64,000 nucleotides of DNA from Paludibaculum fermentans. Lineage in GTDB: Bacteria; Acidobacteriota; Terriglobia; Bryobacterales; Bryobacteraceae. The DNA is taken from assembly GCF_015277775.1 (NCBI RefSeq), contig NZ_CP063849.1:3348001-3412000 (forward strand). Direction: 5' to 3'. Of the stretch, positions 34,274 to 44,877 are shown one piece after another (within the stretch, counting starts at the first letter, position 1; each line of letters starts with the position of its first letter). Both the position numbers and the translations under genes were made by a program. The notes beneath the pieces were generated by a model that saw only the letters and a program-made list of their open reading frames with translations, was not told where the DNA came from and made no database searches.

Positions 34274-36367
34274 CTATTGCGCCGCCACGCCGAGCTCCTT
34301 CAGGATCCCGTCGGCGTGGTCCACGTCCTTCAGCAGCCACAGGAAGAAGCGGATGTCCACATTCACATTCCGCGCCACATCCGGGTTGTAGCCGAAATCG
34401 TTCGAGACGTTCTCCCACACGCGGTCGAAGTTCAGGCCTACCAGTTCGCCGCGCCCGTTCACAGTCGGGCTGCCCGAGTTTCCGCCCGTGGTATCGGCAT
34501 CCGCCAGGAAGTCCAGCGGCACCTTCGATGCATCCACCCTGGCCGCCGCGGCCATCACCTTTGCGGGCAGCTTAAACGGCTCTTCGCCCGTCTCTTTTTC
34601 CAGCATGCCGGCCAACGTCGTCTGGGGCGTATAAATCACACCATCGCGCGGCGTATACCCCTTCACGTGCGCGAAGCTCACCCGCAAGGTCGAGTTGGCA
34701 TCGGGAGCCACAGGCTTGCCCGCATGCGCGATGACGGCCCTGCGCCATTCCGGACGCAGACGGGCCACCGCGCCATCCTGGGCACGAGCCCGCTGCTGCC
34801 AGGTCTTCAATTCGGGCTCCAGCGCGAATGCCAGGCCCAACAGCGGATCCTTGCGCGCCTTCAACTGCTCCGTCGACTCTTGGAACATCTTCAGGCGCTC
34901 GTTCAGGTCCAGCACCTTCGTGCGGCCATACAGAAACTCCAGCGTCTCGTCGACCTTACCGTCGCCGAAGATCTTGTCAAAGGCCTCGATCCGCTCCTCC
35001 GGCCCCAGCTTCATGGCATGCGCCACCAGGGACGCAAACAAAGCCTGATCGGCCGGACGGTAGTAGCTCTTCTGGTCGCGCTCCAGCGTGGCCCGCATCC
35101 GCGTCCACTCGCGCTCCATGTAGTCGGCCTCACGCTCCATGTCGGGCTTCTCACGCTCCGCCGCCAGCCGCACCAGACGGGTTGCGAACTTGAGCGCCAG
35201 GGGGTTGCCCACCAGCGTGCCCAGCAGGAAATCGTGAGTGCCGGTCTTGCGCTTCTCCGCCGCCAGGCGATCCAGACCCTGTTTCGCCTCCGCGGCTTTG
35301 GCGTATTCAGGATGAGTGCCGATCCACGTCATCACGGCCTCTTCCGCCTTTGCCTGCTTCTCGATCGTCCGGCCGCGCTTCAGTCCCGCTAGTTGGCCAT
35401 CTGCATTTTTCGACACGTTGGCCAGCGTCTTTTGCGTCGCCGCCACGGCAATCGCCCCTTCCGGGCTGCCTTTGGTCGTCTGCTCCAGCAGGTTCAGCCA
35501 TCCGCCATAAATCTCCGAACGCAGCTTGAACCAGTAGTCCCGCTGCCCCACCATTTCATCCGAAGTCAGCGAACGCACAGTCCGCCCGGGATACCCAAGC
35601 ACCATCACAAAATCGCCGGTCTTCACTCCCGTCTTCGAGAGCGGAAAGAAGAACTCCGGCTTGTATGGTTTGCCGTCTTTATAGGCCCGCGCCATCGCGA
35701 AGTCGCCGGTGTGCCGCGGCCACATCCAGTTGTCGATCTCGCCGCCATACTCGCCAATCGCCCTCGGCGGCGCATACACCAGCCGGATATCCGATAGTTC
35801 AAAGCTGTCGATCAGGACATACTGAACGCCACCGTCGAACACCGCCACCTTGCAACGCGCCCCTGGCGTCTTCTCGCACTCGCTCACCAATGCCTTCTCT
35901 TTCGCCTCAATGGCCGCGTTGCGCGCCAGATCGTCGGCGCCCGCCGGTACCGTGGCTTCGATCTCCTTCGTGACGTCGGTGAACTTCCGCGGCACGGTCA
36001 CACGCGTCGTGCGGCCCGGCAGTTCTTCTTCCTGGCTCTTCGCGAGAAAGCCATCGGTGATAAGATCACGCCCGGGCTTCGCATGCTCCTGCAGGATGCC
36101 AAAGAGACAGTGATGATTCGTCAGGATCAGACCCGTAGCGGAAACGAAGCCGGCGGAACAGCCGCCGATGTTCACGGCGGCGGCCAGCAGGCCGGTGCCG
36201 CGCTTCTGGTCCCACAGCCGCGAAACCGGCAGTTGCAGACCTTGTTTCTTCAACCACAGCGGGTCCAACTGGAGCACTTGCTGCGGAGTCCATTTGCCTT
36301 CTTCGGCCATTCCCAGCGCGGCTGTCAGGGTCAGACAGACACTCAATTTCATCCAGGTTCGGTTCAC
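34274..36367 (-). CDS. S46 family dipeptidyl peptidase (DPP7/DPP11 type), exported
   Basis: 697 residues from GTG 36367, preceded by GAGAAGGAAG; an upstream GTG (36400) and ATG 36352 are alternatives. The signal peptide is MKLSVCLTLTAALGMA. The chymotrypsin-like double barrel has catalytic His in LILTNHHC, and Ser in TTGGNSGSPT, with the GxSGxP pattern of S46 peptidases. A long helical insert (about 330-520) is typical of the family. Members release dipeptides from the N-terminus of peptides in the periplasm for nutrition. The gene is flanked by unrelated genes and is probably monocistronic. Confidence 0.9.
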   Translation of the reverse strand: MNRTWMKLSVCLTLTAALGMAEEGKWTPQQVLQLDPLWLKKQGLQLPVSRLWDQKRGTGLLAAAVNIGGCSAGFVSATGLILTNHHCLFGILQEHAKPGRDLITDGFLAKSQEEELPGRTTRVTVPRKFTDVTKEIEATVPAGADDLARNAAIEAKEKALVSECEKTPGARCKVAVFDGGVQYVLIDSFELSDIRLVYAPPRAIGEYGGEIDNWMWPRHTGDFAMARAYKDGKPYKPEFFFPLSKTGVKTGDFVMVLGYPGRTVRSLTSDEMVGQRDYWFKLRSEIYGGWLNLLEQTTKGSPEGAIAVAATQKTLANVSKNADGQLAGLKRGRTIEKQAKAEEAVMTWIGTHPEYAKAAEAKQGLDRLAAEKRKTGTHDFLLGTLVGNPLALKFATRLVRLAAEREKPDMEREADYMEREWTRMRATLERDQKSYYRPADQALFASLVAHAMKLGPEERIEAFDKIFGDGKVDETLEFLYGRTKVLDLNERLKMFQESTEQLKARKDPLLGLAFALEPELKTWQQRARAQDGAVARLRPEWRRAVIAHAGKPVAPDANSTLRVSFAHVKGYTPRDGVIYTPQTTLAGMLEKETGEEPFKLPAKVMAAAARVDASKVPLDFLADADTTGGNSGSPTVNGRGELVGLNFDRVWENVSNDFGYNPDVARNVNVDIRFFLWLLKDVDHADGILKELGVAAQ

Positions 36368-36454
36368 GGTGAAAACTTCCTTCTCAAAGTGCGCCTTCAC
36401 AAACGCACGACTTCAGCATATATTGAAGGCTCCAATCGAAGGGACGGAGGCGCA

Positions 36455-36943
36455 ATGACACAGGAAATGGGGCGGTGCGCGGAAGAGATCCGGACTTGCT
36501 GGCAGGAAAGCGAGGTCGCCCTGCAACGAGGTGACACCGATGGGGCCAACCGCGCCTTTGGCCACGCTTTCGAAGTCGTCGACACTTTCCCCGCCATCGA
36601 AGAAGACGACGTCCGCGTGCTTCAATTTCTATGTGTCCTCACCTGGGTGAAGGTCTCGGCTTCGCTGGAGGTCACCGGCCAGGAAGAGGAAGCGCACGAA
36701 GCCCGGCTCCAGGTGTTCAGCCTGCTGGACGAAATGTACACCGCGAATCCAACCACTGCCGGCCATATCTGGCCGACTTCCGATTTCATGCGAGGCTTTG
36801 AATCGGAAGAGGCCGTGGATCTTGTGGGCCGCCTTTATCTCCTTTGCAGCAAGGCCGGCCGCGCCGACTCCATCCTCTGGGGCCGTCTCTTCATGGACCT
36901 GGACTTGCGCATCCACGGAGACAATCCCCCGACAGTGAACTAA
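36455..36943 (+). CDS. small helical protein of unknown function
   Basis: 162 residues, all apparently alpha-helical and acidic, with no signal peptide. The pattern of paired helices (TCWQESEVALQRGDTDGANR, then EEEAHEARLQVFSLLDEMY) resembles tetratricopeptide-like repeats but no exact family is recognised. The start at ATG 36455 is supported by GGAGG nine bases upstream. It sits divergent from the S46 peptidase gene (88 bases apart) and convergent to the dehydratase gene (22 bases). It contains two tryptophans and several cysteines, none in a recognised metal motif. Confidence 0.6.
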   Translation: MTQEMGRCAEEIRTCWQESEVALQRGDTDGANRAFGHAFEVVDTFPAIEEDDVRVLQFLCVLTWVKVSASLEVTGQEEEAHEARLQVFSLLDEMYTANPTTAGHIWPTSDFMRGFESEEAVDLVGRLYLLCSKAGRADSILWGRLFMDLDLRIHGDNPPTVN

Positions 36944-36965
36944 CGGAGCACTGAAGGTGCCCCTT

Positions 36966-38954
<1,989 letters not shown>

Positions 38955-38973
38955 GGCAGTTGGTTCTTCTCAA

Positions 38974-38982
38974 TGATAGAAT
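38974..38982 (+). promoter_or_regulatory. extended -10 element just upstream of the oxidoreductase start
   Basis: TGATAGAAT reads as TGn plus TAGAAT (extended -10). Its end is 8 bases before ATG 38990, so transcription would start at or next to the initiation codon. With no Shine-Dalgarno sequence between, a leaderless mRNA is likely. There is no matching -35. Confidence 0.35.
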
Positions 38983-38989
38983 CGCCCGC

Positions 38990-40351
38990 ATGTCAGAGGC
39001 TGGACCAGTTACTCGACGCGCGGCCATCGGCGCACTCACCGCGGCTTCCTACTCCAGGGTCGCGGGCGCCAACAACCGCATCGGCGTCGGCTTCATCGGC
39101 TACGGCCTCATCGGCGCCCAGCACGTCTTCGACTTCAAGAGCCAGGACGATGTCGACCTCGTCGGCCTCGCCGAAACCTACGAGCCCCGCCTGCGCGAGG
39201 GCATTGCCGCCTGCGAAGCCCGGCCCGGCACCAAGACGCGCGGCTACCGCGATTTCCGCCGTCTGCTCGACGAGAAAGACATCGACGCCGTCGTCGTCTC
39301 CACGCCCGATCACTGGCATGCCCTGCTGACCATGATGGCCTGCGCTGCAGGCAAGGACGTCTACGTCGAGAAACCCATGACCCTCTTCGTGCGCGAGGGC
39401 CGCTGGATGACCCAGGTCGTCCGGCGTCACAAGCGCGTCGTCCAGGTCGGCACCCAGCAACGCAGCGGAGTCCACTACCAGGCCGCCCGCAAGCTCGTGC
39501 AGGAACAGTACTTCGGCAAACTGCTCTCCGTCCGCATGGCCGCCTTCCGCAACATCATGCCCGGCTTCGGCAAGCCCGCCGAACCGCAGCCCGAGAACTT
39601 CGATTACGACATGTGGCTCGGCCCGGCGCCAGCCCGCCCCTACCAGCCTCATCGCGGCCTCTATCACTTCCGCTGGTTCTGGGACTTCTCCGGCGGCCAG
39701 ATGACGAACCTCGCCGCCCACGAACTCGACATCGTGCAGTGGGTCACCGGCCAGAAAGGTCCGCGCGCCGTCTCCTCCTCCGGCGGCCGCTTCGCCCTGG
39801 AAGACGACGGCGAAACCGCCGACACCCAGGACGCCCTCTTTGAATACGATAAGTTCACCGCCATCTGGTCCCACCGCGAAGCCTGCCTGGGCCGCCGCCC
39901 GCCCGGAGGCAGCGAGTACGCCGGAACTAAGGGAGCCCTGCTCATCAACCGCGCCGGCTTCGAAGTCCTCCCGGATACAAAGATGCCGCCCGGCAACGCG
40001 ATTCCTGTTTTCAAGGGCCAGCCGCAAGGCGGACCCAAACGCGAAGCCGTCACGCCCGAGCCCTGGATTCAGGCCATGAAGGTCCCCGGTTCCTCCGACG
40101 ACCAGTTCCGCGCCCACGTCCGCAACTTCCTTGACTGCATCAAATCCCGCGAACGCACCGTCGCCGATGTCGAGGATGGCCACCAGACCGCCGTCGCCTG
40201 CCATCTCGCCAACATCAGCCTGCGCACCGGCCGCAAAATCCGCTGGGATCCGGACAAAGAAGAGATCCTGAACGACCCCGAAGCCGCGGCCATGCTCGAA
40301 CGCCCGTACCGGAAACCCTGGGACCGGGTTCTGAAAGGGCTACTATCGTAG
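38990..40351 (+). CDS. Gfo/Idh/MocA family oxidoreductase, Tat-like N-terminus
   Basis: 453 residues from ATG 38990. The N-terminus is TRRAAIGALTAASYS, a twin-arginine-type or related signal. The NAD(P)-binding Rossmann start follows: IGVGFIGYGLIGAQHV. The family's catalytic E-K-P motif appears as YVEKPMTLFVREGRWM, and the C-terminal domain has 'D-F-S-G-G-Q-M-T-N-L-A-A-H-E-L-D-I-V-Q-W'. Such exported Gfo/Idh proteins are numerous in Acidobacteriota and Planctomycetes and oxidise or rearrange sugars; the substrate is unknown. It is divergent from the sugar-acid dehydratase, and a link between them is inferred from proximity only. Confidence 0.85.
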   Translation: MSEAGPVTRRAAIGALTAASYSRVAGANNRIGVGFIGYGLIGAQHVFDFKSQDDVDLVGLAETYEPRLREGIAACEARPGTKTRGYRDFRRLLDEKDIDAVVVSTPDHWHALLTMMACAAGKDVYVEKPMTLFVREGRWMTQVVRRHKRVVQVGTQQRSGVHYQAARKLVQEQYFGKLLSVRMAAFRNIMPGFGKPAEPQPENFDYDMWLGPAPARPYQPHRGLYHFRWFWDFSGGQMTNLAAHELDIVQWVTGQKGPRAVSSSGGRFALEDDGETADTQDALFEYDKFTAIWSHREACLGRRPPGGSEYAGTKGALLINRAGFEVLPDTKMPPGNAIPVFKGQPQGGPKREAVTPEPWIQAMKVPGSSDDQFRAHVRNFLDCIKSRERTVADVEDGHQTAVACHLANISLRTGRKIRWDPDKEEILNDPEAAAMLERPYRKPWDRVLKGLLS

Positions 40352-40396
40352 TTTGGCCGGGGCGATGCGAATTGAAGCAAAACTGATAGTATGCCG

Positions 40397-40421
40397 CGCC
40401 TTCAGAAGAAGGCGTTATAAT
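40397..40421 (+). promoter_or_regulatory. hairpin followed by TATAAT before coaD
   Basis: CGCCTTC-AGAA-GAAGGCG (40397-40414) can form a 7-bp hairpin that may end transcription of the oxidoreductase gene. TATAAT (40416-40421) follows at once and would place transcription near 40428, about 30 bases before coaD. No good -35 precedes it, the hairpin occupying that position. The 11-mer CGTTATAATCA recurs at the lytic transglycosylase promoter. Confidence 0.4.
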
Positions 40422-40458
40422 CAAAAAAGGACCTGCCCCGGTTCTGGAGACCCCTGTT

Positions 40459-40959
40459 TTGCCCAGTCATAACCCCCTCGTCGCGGTTTACCCCGGCAGC
40501 TTTGACCCAATTACGAACGGCCACCTGGACCTCATCCAGCGCTGTGCTCCACTCGTGGACAAGCTGGTCGTCTCGGTATTGCGCAACGCCCATAAGCACC
40601 CCGTTTTCACTTTGGAGGAGCGGGTGGCCATGCTGCGCGAGGTCGCCAGTCCCTTTCGCAACGTGGAAGTGGACTGCTTCGATGGGTTGTTGGTCGATTA
40701 CGCCCGCCAGAAGCAGGCCAAGTTGCTTCTGCGCGGCATCCGCGCCATCTCTGACTATGAGTACGAGTTGCAGATGGCCCTGATGAACCGCCGCCTCGCC
40801 CCTGAGATCGAAACAATGTTTATGATGGCAGGAGAGGCTTATTCCTTCATCAGCTCCAAGCTGGTGAAAGAGGTCATTGGGCTGGGCGGCAATATCAGCG
40901 GTCTCGTTCCACCTTCCGTCGAAGAAAAGCTCAAGCAGCGTTTCCTGGGACGGGCATAA
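40459..40959 (+). CDS. coaD: phosphopantetheine adenylyltransferase
   Basis: 166 residues, the usual length. The nucleotidyltransferase motif is present as VYPGSFDPITNGHLDLI (T/HxGH), with 'L-L-L-R-G-I-R-A-I-S-D-Y-E-Y-E' for phosphopantetheine and ATP binding and the C-terminal 'Y-S-F-I-S-S-K-L-V-K'. It catalyses the fourth step of coenzyme A synthesis, ATP plus 4'-phosphopantetheine to dephospho-CoA. The start is TTG 40459, supported by a GGAG eight bases upstream and by the conserved N-terminus beginning a few residues later. The aminotransferase gene follows after 29 bases. Confidence 0.97.
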   Translation: MPSHNPLVAVYPGSFDPITNGHLDLIQRCAPLVDKLVVSVLRNAHKHPVFTLEERVAMLREVASPFRNVEVDCFDGLLVDYARQKQAKLLLRGIRAISDYEYELQMALMNRRLAPEIETMFMMAGEAYSFISSKLVKEVIGLGGNISGLVPPSVEEKLKQRFLGRA

Positions 40960-40988
40960 TCCACATCCAGTCAGAGCAGCTTACCAGA

Positions 40989-42182
40989 ATGCAACAAGCG
41001 TCATCCCACCTCGCAGATCGAATCTCTCTTATTAGCGTCTCGTCCACGGCCCGTGTTTCGGCCGAGGCAGAGAAACTCCGCCGCGCCGGCGTGGATGTTG
41101 TCGACTTCGGCGTCGGCGAGCCGGACTTCCCCACCCCGGATAACATCAAACGCGCCGCCATCGCCGCCCTGGACCAGAACTTCACGCGCTATACGGCCAT
41201 GCCGGGCGTGCAGGAACTGCGCCAGGCCGTCGTCGATCGCCACAAGGCGGATTACGGCACCAGCTACTCGGTCCCCGAGTGCGTTGTCTCCGTCGGCGGT
41301 AAGCACGCGATCTTTAATATGACGCAGGCGCTCGTGGGCGATGGCGATGAGGTCATCATCCCCATCCCCTACTGGGTGACCTATTACGACGTCGTGAACT
41401 ACGCCGGCGGCAAACCCGTGCTCGTCGAAACCAGCGAAGCGGAGGGTTTTGCCCTCACCGCCGCCCAGGTCGAGAAGGCCATCACCCCCAAAACCCGCCT
41501 CATGATCGTCAATTCGCCTTGCAACCCGTCGGGCGCGCTGGTCGAGCAGGCCGAGTTCGAGAAGATCGCCCACCTCGCCAAGAAGCGCGGCATCTGGCTG
41601 ATGACCGACGAGTGCTACTGCCGCTTCCTCTATGACAGCGATCCTTACTCCGTCGCCTCCGTGCCCGGCATGAAGGACACCGTCATCGTAGCCGGCTCGC
41701 TCTCCAAGACCTATGCCATGACCGGCTGGCGCATCGGCTTCACCCTCGCTCCGGCCGAAGTCTGCACGGCGATCATCAAGCTGCAATCCCACTCCACGTC
41801 CAACCCGACCTCCATTGCCCAGAAAGGCGCCATCGAGGCCCTCAACGGACCCCAGGATTCGGTCGACGTCATGCTCGCCGAGTACCGCAAACGCCGCGAC
41901 TACGTCATCGGGCGCCTGCGCGCCATCCCCGGCATCACCTGCGCCGAACCCCGCGGCGCCTTCTACGCCTACCCCAACATCAGCGGCGCGCTCAGCCCCA
42001 ACGGCCTGCGCACCCCCATGGAATTCGCAGAAAAACTCCTGGCCGAGGCCCATGTGGCCGCCGTGCCTGGCGAGGCCTTCGGCACCGAGAAGCACGTCCG
42101 CATCTCCTACGCCACCTCCATGGAGAACATTCAGAAGGGGTTGGACCGCCTGGAAAGTTTCGTCAAGAAGTACTCTGCCTAG
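40989..42182 (+). CDS. aspartate/aromatic-type aminotransferase (class I)
   Basis: 397 residues. Fold-type I PLP enzyme: VVDFGVGEPDFPTPDNIK at the N-terminus, CVVSVGGKHAIFNMTQALV for substrate binding, IVNSPCNPSGALV, and the PLP lysine in VAGSLSKTYAMTGWRIGF. The C-terminal arginine is in HVRISYATSMENIQKGLDRL. This is the Ib-type aspartate aminotransferase group, which transfers amino groups between aspartate (or prephenate in some members) and 2-oxoglutarate. It is probably co-transcribed with coaD. The amino acid preference cannot be told from sequence alone. Confidence 0.92.
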   Translation: MQQASSHLADRISLISVSSTARVSAEAEKLRRAGVDVVDFGVGEPDFPTPDNIKRAAIAALDQNFTRYTAMPGVQELRQAVVDRHKADYGTSYSVPECVVSVGGKHAIFNMTQALVGDGDEVIIPIPYWVTYYDVVNYAGGKPVLVETSEAEGFALTAAQVEKAITPKTRLMIVNSPCNPSGALVEQAEFEKIAHLAKKRGIWLMTDECYCRFLYDSDPYSVASVPGMKDTVIVAGSLSKTYAMTGWRIGFTLAPAEVCTAIIKLQSHSTSNPTSIAQKGAIEALNGPQDSVDVMLAEYRKRRDYVIGRLRAIPGITCAEPRGAFYAYPNISGALSPNGLRTPMEFAEKLLAEAHVAAVPGEAFGTEKHVRISYATSMENIQKGLDRLESFVKKYSA

Positions 42183-42252
42183 TTTGCTTCTGCAACATCG
42201 TGCTGCTGGCGGTGACGCTGCTATCCTGATAGTTCGTCACCGCTACTGCGGC

Positions 42253-43488
42253 ATGCGTCGCCGACTTCTACTTCCTGCTTTCGCGCTCGCCCTTCTGGCG
42301 GGCTGCTCCTCCGGTCCACCACGGGATCCTGTACTCGGAGAGGCCTTCGTTGGCCCGGCCACCCTCCAGATCCGCCAGGAACTCACAGCCCGCGCCGCGC
42401 TCGTCGCCACCGCCAAACACGGCGAACGCCTCGCCCTTATCGGCCGCCGCCGCGGCTTCTACCGCGTACGCACCTCCTCCGATGCGGAAGGCTGGGTCGA
42501 CGGCCGCCAACTCCTCTCGCCGGAGAACATGACCGATCTCAAGAACCTGGCCGAACGGGCGGCCGGCTCTCCATCGCAGGGGCGTGCCTCGGTGTTCGAG
42601 GCTCTGAACGTTCACAACCTGCCCAACCGCCAGTCCCCCAGCTTCTTTCAGATCCGCCACGACCAGCAGGTGGAAGTCGTCGCCCATGAGCGGGCCCCGC
42701 GCATCCCTTTCACCGCTCCCGACTTCCTCAAGACCGAACCGTTCCTGGTCGCCGCCAAGAAGTCCCGCAAGAAAGCGGCCCCGAAGGACCCGCCCCCGCC
42801 CCCCGGCAAGGCGCCCGGCGTACCCGCGAATTGGCTCGAACTCTCCGGCAATCCGGACGGCTTCATTCCGGAACAGGGCGAGAAGGTCGACAAAGACGAG
42901 CCCAAACCGCAGCCGCCCGCCGTCCCCATGGACGACTGGACCCTCATCCGCTCCAAAGAGGGCCAGGCCGGCTGGGTACTGGCCCGTATGTTGTTGATGG
43001 CGATTCCGGATGAAGTGGCGCAGTATGCCGAGCGGGCCCGCATCACCGCCTACTTCAACATCGGCAAAGTGAACGACCACGGTGTCGACAAGCCCGTCTG
43101 GATGTGGGCTTCGCTCGCCCAGCGCGGCGTACCCTTTGAGTTCGACTCCCTACGCATCTTCATCTGGAACGTCCGCCGCCACCGATATGAGACGTCGTTC
43201 ATCGAGCGCGGGATGAAGGGCTACCTGCCCATCGTCCTGAACGGCTCACCCGCCACCAGCTTCCGCGTCATCGTCGAGGAAAAAGATGGTAAATACGTTG
43301 AACGCGAGTACAGTATCAACAACTTCCGTGCCCGGGTGACGGCCCGGCACGAAGCGGAGCTACCCGCACCATGGAATACCGTGACGAAATCCGCCATCAG
43401 TTCCACCCCGCCAAAACAGCCCGACAAGTCCTGGCGGGACACCGCGAAAGGGCTCTACGAAGACGTGAAGAAGCGCATCAAGCGCTGA
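42253..43488 (+). CDS. lipoprotein with bacterial SH3 domains
   Basis: 411 residues from ATG 42253. The lipobox is LLAGCSS at the end of the signal peptide (LLLPAFALALLAGC), so it is attached to the outer or inner membrane by Cys. Residues about 25-95 are an SH3b-like domain (EAFVGPATLQIRQELTARAALVATAKHGERL ... GWVDGRQLL). A second SH3b-like region lies around 110-260 but is interrupted by a Pro/Lys-rich linker (SRKKAAPKDPPPPPGKAPG). The C-terminal ~150 residues have no family I recognise. A peptidoglycan-binding or envelope role is inferred. The final 11 bases overlap the convergent ABC gene. Confidence 0.75.
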   Translation: MRRRLLLPAFALALLAGCSSGPPRDPVLGEAFVGPATLQIRQELTARAALVATAKHGERLALIGRRRGFYRVRTSSDAEGWVDGRQLLSPENMTDLKNLAERAAGSPSQGRASVFEALNVHNLPNRQSPSFFQIRHDQQVEVVAHERAPRIPFTAPDFLKTEPFLVAAKKSRKKAAPKDPPPPPGKAPGVPANWLELSGNPDGFIPEQGEKVDKDEPKPQPPAVPMDDWTLIRSKEGQAGWVLARMLLMAIPDEVAQYAERARITAYFNIGKVNDHGVDKPVWMWASLAQRGVPFEFDSLRIFIWNVRRHRYETSFIERGMKGYLPIVLNGSPATSFRVIVEEKDGKYVEREYSINNFRARVTARHEAELPAPWNTVTKSAISSTPPKQPDKSWRDTAKGLYEDVKKRIKR

Positions 43489-44236
43489 AGTCCACCCGGT
43501 CCATCGCCAGAAACTCCCTGACGTGCGGGTGATCGCACTTCTCCATCTCGGAAACCGCTCCAAAATAGATCACTTTGCCTTCGTACAGGAACACCACCCG
43601 GTCCGCCACCCGGCGCATCAGGTCGAGATCGTGCGTCACCACGAGTGACGTCAGTCCCAACTGCTTCTTCAGCCGCAGCATCAGCGAAGCCATCTGGTCC
43701 GACATGATCGGGTCCACCATCGTGGTCGGCTCGTCGTACAGCACGCACTCCGGTTGGGCCGCCAGTGCCCTCGCAATCGCCACCGCCCGCCGGTAGCCTG
43801 TGGACAGGTCCGCCGGATAGGCATCTTCGAACTCCGCCAGATCCACCATCTCCAGCAGGCCGCGCACGACGTCCATCTTGTTCGCCGCGTCGTAGTCGTC
43901 CCGCAACTCCAGGGAAAAGAGGATATTTTCGCCGACGGTGAGCGAATCGAACAGGGCGCCACTCTGGAAGACCATGGTCACCTTGCGGCGAATGGTCCGC
44001 AGTTCGGCTTCCGACAACTCTGTGATGTCCTGGTGCGCAACAATCACCCGGCCCGAATCCGGCTTCAGGAACCCCATGATGTGGAACAGGCTCACGCTCT
44101 TGCCCACGCCGCTGCGGCCGATGATCGCCAGCGTCTCACCTGGATCAATGTAGAAGTTGCAGTCGACTAAAACGGGGTGGTCGAACGTCTTATAGACATG
44201 CTGGAACTCGATGTAATGCGGAAACTTGTCGATCAT
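43478..44236 (-). CDS. ABC transporter ATP-binding protein, MlaF-like
   Basis: 252 residues from ATG 44236, which overlaps the mobA stop (ATGA). Walker A is G40-RSGVGKS, the Q-loop is in VTMVFQSGALFDSLTVGENI, and Walker B is CVLYDEPTTMVDP (165-176). The ABC signature is LSTGY (144-148), not LSGGQ, and the switch histidine is in VVTHDLD. GRSGVGKSV and DEPTT(G/M)-DP are typical of the phospholipid-trafficking MlaF/Ttg2A branch. No MlaE permease or MlaD substrate-binding gene is nearby, so it must work with subunits encoded elsewhere. Coupling to mobA is unusual. Confidence 0.85.
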   Translation of the reverse strand: MIDKFPHYIEFQHVYKTFDHPVLVDCNFYIDPGETLAIIGRSGVGKSVSLFHIMGFLKPDSGRVIVAHQDITELSEAELRTIRRKVTMVFQSGALFDSLTVGENILFSLELRDDYDAANKMDVVRGLLEMVDLAEFEDAYPADLSTGYRRAVAIARALAAQPECVLYDEPTTMVDPIMSDQMASLMLRLKKQLGLTSLVVTHDLDLMRRVADRVVFLYEGKVIYFGAVSEMEKCDHPHVREFLAMDRVDFSA

Positions 44237-44790
44237 TGGCTCCACCGCGCCCACTCGTCCGACGTATTCAGGTTCGCCACGTATTCCTCATCATCCACAG
44301 GAAACCGCGTAAAGTCGATTGTATCCAATAACTTCCGGACCGAGTACCGGCCCTGCTCCAGCGCCGCGGCAAACACCGGCTGGAGCCCCGCGTGGTAAAC
44401 GGCACACAGCGGTTCCACCCGTCCGCCCCCATGCGCCGCAGCGACAGCGGGCTTCTCCCCCTCAATCGCGCATCGCACCATCCGCTGCAGCCAACCCACG
44501 TCCAACCGGGGCATGTCGCAGGCCAGAATCAGGTTCCAGTTGTAGCCCTGCCGCAGCGCCGCCTCAATGCCGCTCAGCGGCCCGCAATCGGGATATCTTT
44601 CGGGCAGGCAGGAGAGCCCCAGATGGACATAACGTTCTGGCGCGCCAACAAGATAAACCACCCCGGCGGCATCGCGGGCGACACCCGCCACCCACTCCAC
44701 CAGGGTCCCATCCCCATATGGCAGCATGGCCTTATCGCGGCCCATCCGGCTGCTGTGGCCCCCCGTCAGCACGAAGCCGGCGACGCTCAT
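44233..44790 (-). CDS. mobA: molybdenum cofactor guanylyltransferase-like protein
   Basis: 185 residues. The nucleotide-binding start is VLTGGHSSRMGRDKAML (consensus L-x-G-G-x-S-x-R-M-G-x-D-K), followed by 'E-R-Y-P-D-C-G-P-L-S-G-I-E-A-A' and LILACDMPRLD with the metal-binding acid. C-terminal 'V-E-P-L-C-A-V-Y-H' and 'N-L-N-T' (here ANLNTSDE) elements are conserved in MobA. It attaches GMP to molybdopterin to make the guanine-dinucleotide cofactor for enzymes such as formate dehydrogenases. No other moa/mob/mod gene is in the window. Confidence 0.9.
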   Translation of the reverse strand: MSVAGFVLTGGHSSRMGRDKAMLPYGDGTLVEWVAGVARDAAGVVYLVGAPERYVHLGLSCLPERYPDCGPLSGIEAALRQGYNWNLILACDMPRLDVGWLQRMVRCAIEGEKPAVAAAHGGGRVEPLCAVYHAGLQPVFAAALEQGRYSVRKLLDTIDFTRFPVDDEEYVANLNTSDEWARWSQ

Positions 44791-44849
44791 GAGACAATCT
44801 TAGCAGCGGCTCGTGCCCAATCCGGGCCCGGGCTCAGGCAAAACTCCAT

Positions 44850-44877
44850 TTGTTTGCAGCGCATGGCTCGTTATAAT
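44850..44877 (+). promoter_or_regulatory. promoter candidate for the transglycosylase gene
   Basis: TTGTTT (44850-44855), a 16-base spacer, then TATAAT (44872-44877). Transcription would start near 44884, nine bases before the ATG at 44893 and after the ATG at 44863. If this promoter is real, the 44893 start (near-leaderless) must be used. Confidence 0.4.
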
